A stretch of 6,475 bases of DNA from Pseudomonadota bacterium. GTDB lineage: Bacteria; Pseudomonadota; Gammaproteobacteria; Burkholderiales; Gallionellaceae. Below the pieces are notes generated by a model, which searched no databases, was not told where the DNA came from, and saw only the letters and a list, made by a program, of their open reading frames with translations. This document shows positions 6,363-6,475 of the stretch, piece after piece. The DNA lies in the NCBI GenBank assembly GCA_021783855.1, contig JAJXTL010000150.1:1-6475 (forward strand), read 5' to 3'. Position 1 is the stretch's first letter, and the number at the start of each line of letters is the position of its first letter. The position numbers and the translations under genes are program-made.

Positions 6363-6401
6363 GGTTAGGTCGTGATCGCGGAGCGAGCCACGACCTGAAC
6401 C
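6363..6401. terminator. Long imperfect hairpin, likely bidirectional terminator or REP-like element
   Basis: It starts directly after the beta-barrel gene's stop codon. AGGTCGTG (6367-6374) pairs with CACGACCT (6389-6396). GGTT (6363-6366) pairs with AACC (6398-6401) across a single bulged G. An inner TCGC/GCGA stem (6376-6379 with 6383-6386) closes a three-base loop. There is no clean T-tract after it (GTTTGTTGG on the plus strand). The position between two convergent genes suits a shared terminator, though the sequence also looks like a dispersed repetitive palindrome. Confidence 0.6.
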
Positions 6402-6436
6402 GTTTGTTGGACGAGCCCGGCTCAGGCTCACAAACA

Positions 6437-6475
6437 CTATGCAAATATCTCCTCAATCCAGCCTCGCATAAACGG
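6437..6475 (-). CDS. 3' end of a convergent gene (partial, product unknown)
   Basis: On the minus strand, the frame entering from the right edge reads Pro-Phe-Met-Arg-Gly-Trp-Ile-Glu-Glu-Ile-Phe-Ala and then a TAG stop (6439-6437). The composition looks like a real protein C-terminus, and the hairpin at 6363-6401 fits a convergent arrangement. Twelve codons are too few to identify the product, and an open frame this short can occur by chance. Confidence 0.4.
   Translation of the reverse strand, partial: PFMRGWIEEIFA

Noticed and set aside
6413..6429. GAGCC/GGCTC inverted repeat as a second terminator
   Set aside because: The stem is only 5 bp with no T-tract. The overlapping GAGCC-C-GGCTC form has a one-base loop that cannot fold.
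1..6475. CRISPR arrays, insertion sequences, tRNA or rRNA genes
   Set aside because: No regularly spaced direct repeats, transposase frames, terminal inverted repeats or cloverleaf-like segments were seen on either strand.

Overview
The window reads as an ordinary chromosomal segment of a Gram-negative betaproteobacterium, probably of the Nitrosomonadales/Gallionellaceae kind. This rests on the ferrochelatase sequence style, strong AAGGAG-type ribosome binding sites, moderately high GC in the genes with an AT-rich upstream region, and REP-like intergenic palindromes. The placement is inferred by eye; no search was run.

Layout. Positions 1-13 hold the first codons of a divergent minus-strand gene with a clear ribosome binding site. 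Positions 14-232 are an AT-rich divergent intergenic region. Positions 233-4477 form a tight five-gene plus-strand operon: a 'thermostable hemolysin'-family protein resembling LuxI/GNAT acyltransferases, an AMP-forming acyl-CoA synthetase/ligase, a TenA/CADD/UndA-like heme-oxygenase-fold putative diiron oxidase, a short-chain dehydrogenase/reductase, and an exported TPR protein. Gaps are 9 and 14 nt, then two 4-nt ATGA overlaps. A 98-nt gap with a perfect 10-bp hairpin follows. Next come ferrochelatase (hemH, 4576-5664) and a nitrobindin/FABP-like heme-binding beta-barrel protein (5742-6362). A long imperfect hairpin (6363-6401) separates this from what looks like the 3' end of a convergent minus-strand gene running off the right edge.

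How the genes may work together. The five-gene operon has the composition of a small biosynthetic pathway: a ligase activates a carboxylic (probably fatty) acid, a LuxI-like acyltransferase condenses or transfers the acyl group, a metal-dependent HDO-fold oxidase modifies or cleaves the product, an SDR adjusts a carbonyl/alcohol, and a periplasmic TPR protein may act in export, envelope placement or sensing. The product is unknown. This cluster is the best candidate in the window for a little-described system. The hemH/beta-barrel pair is a separate heme-related unit: one gene makes heme and the next probably binds it.

No mobile elements, CRISPR arrays, tRNA or rRNA genes are visible.
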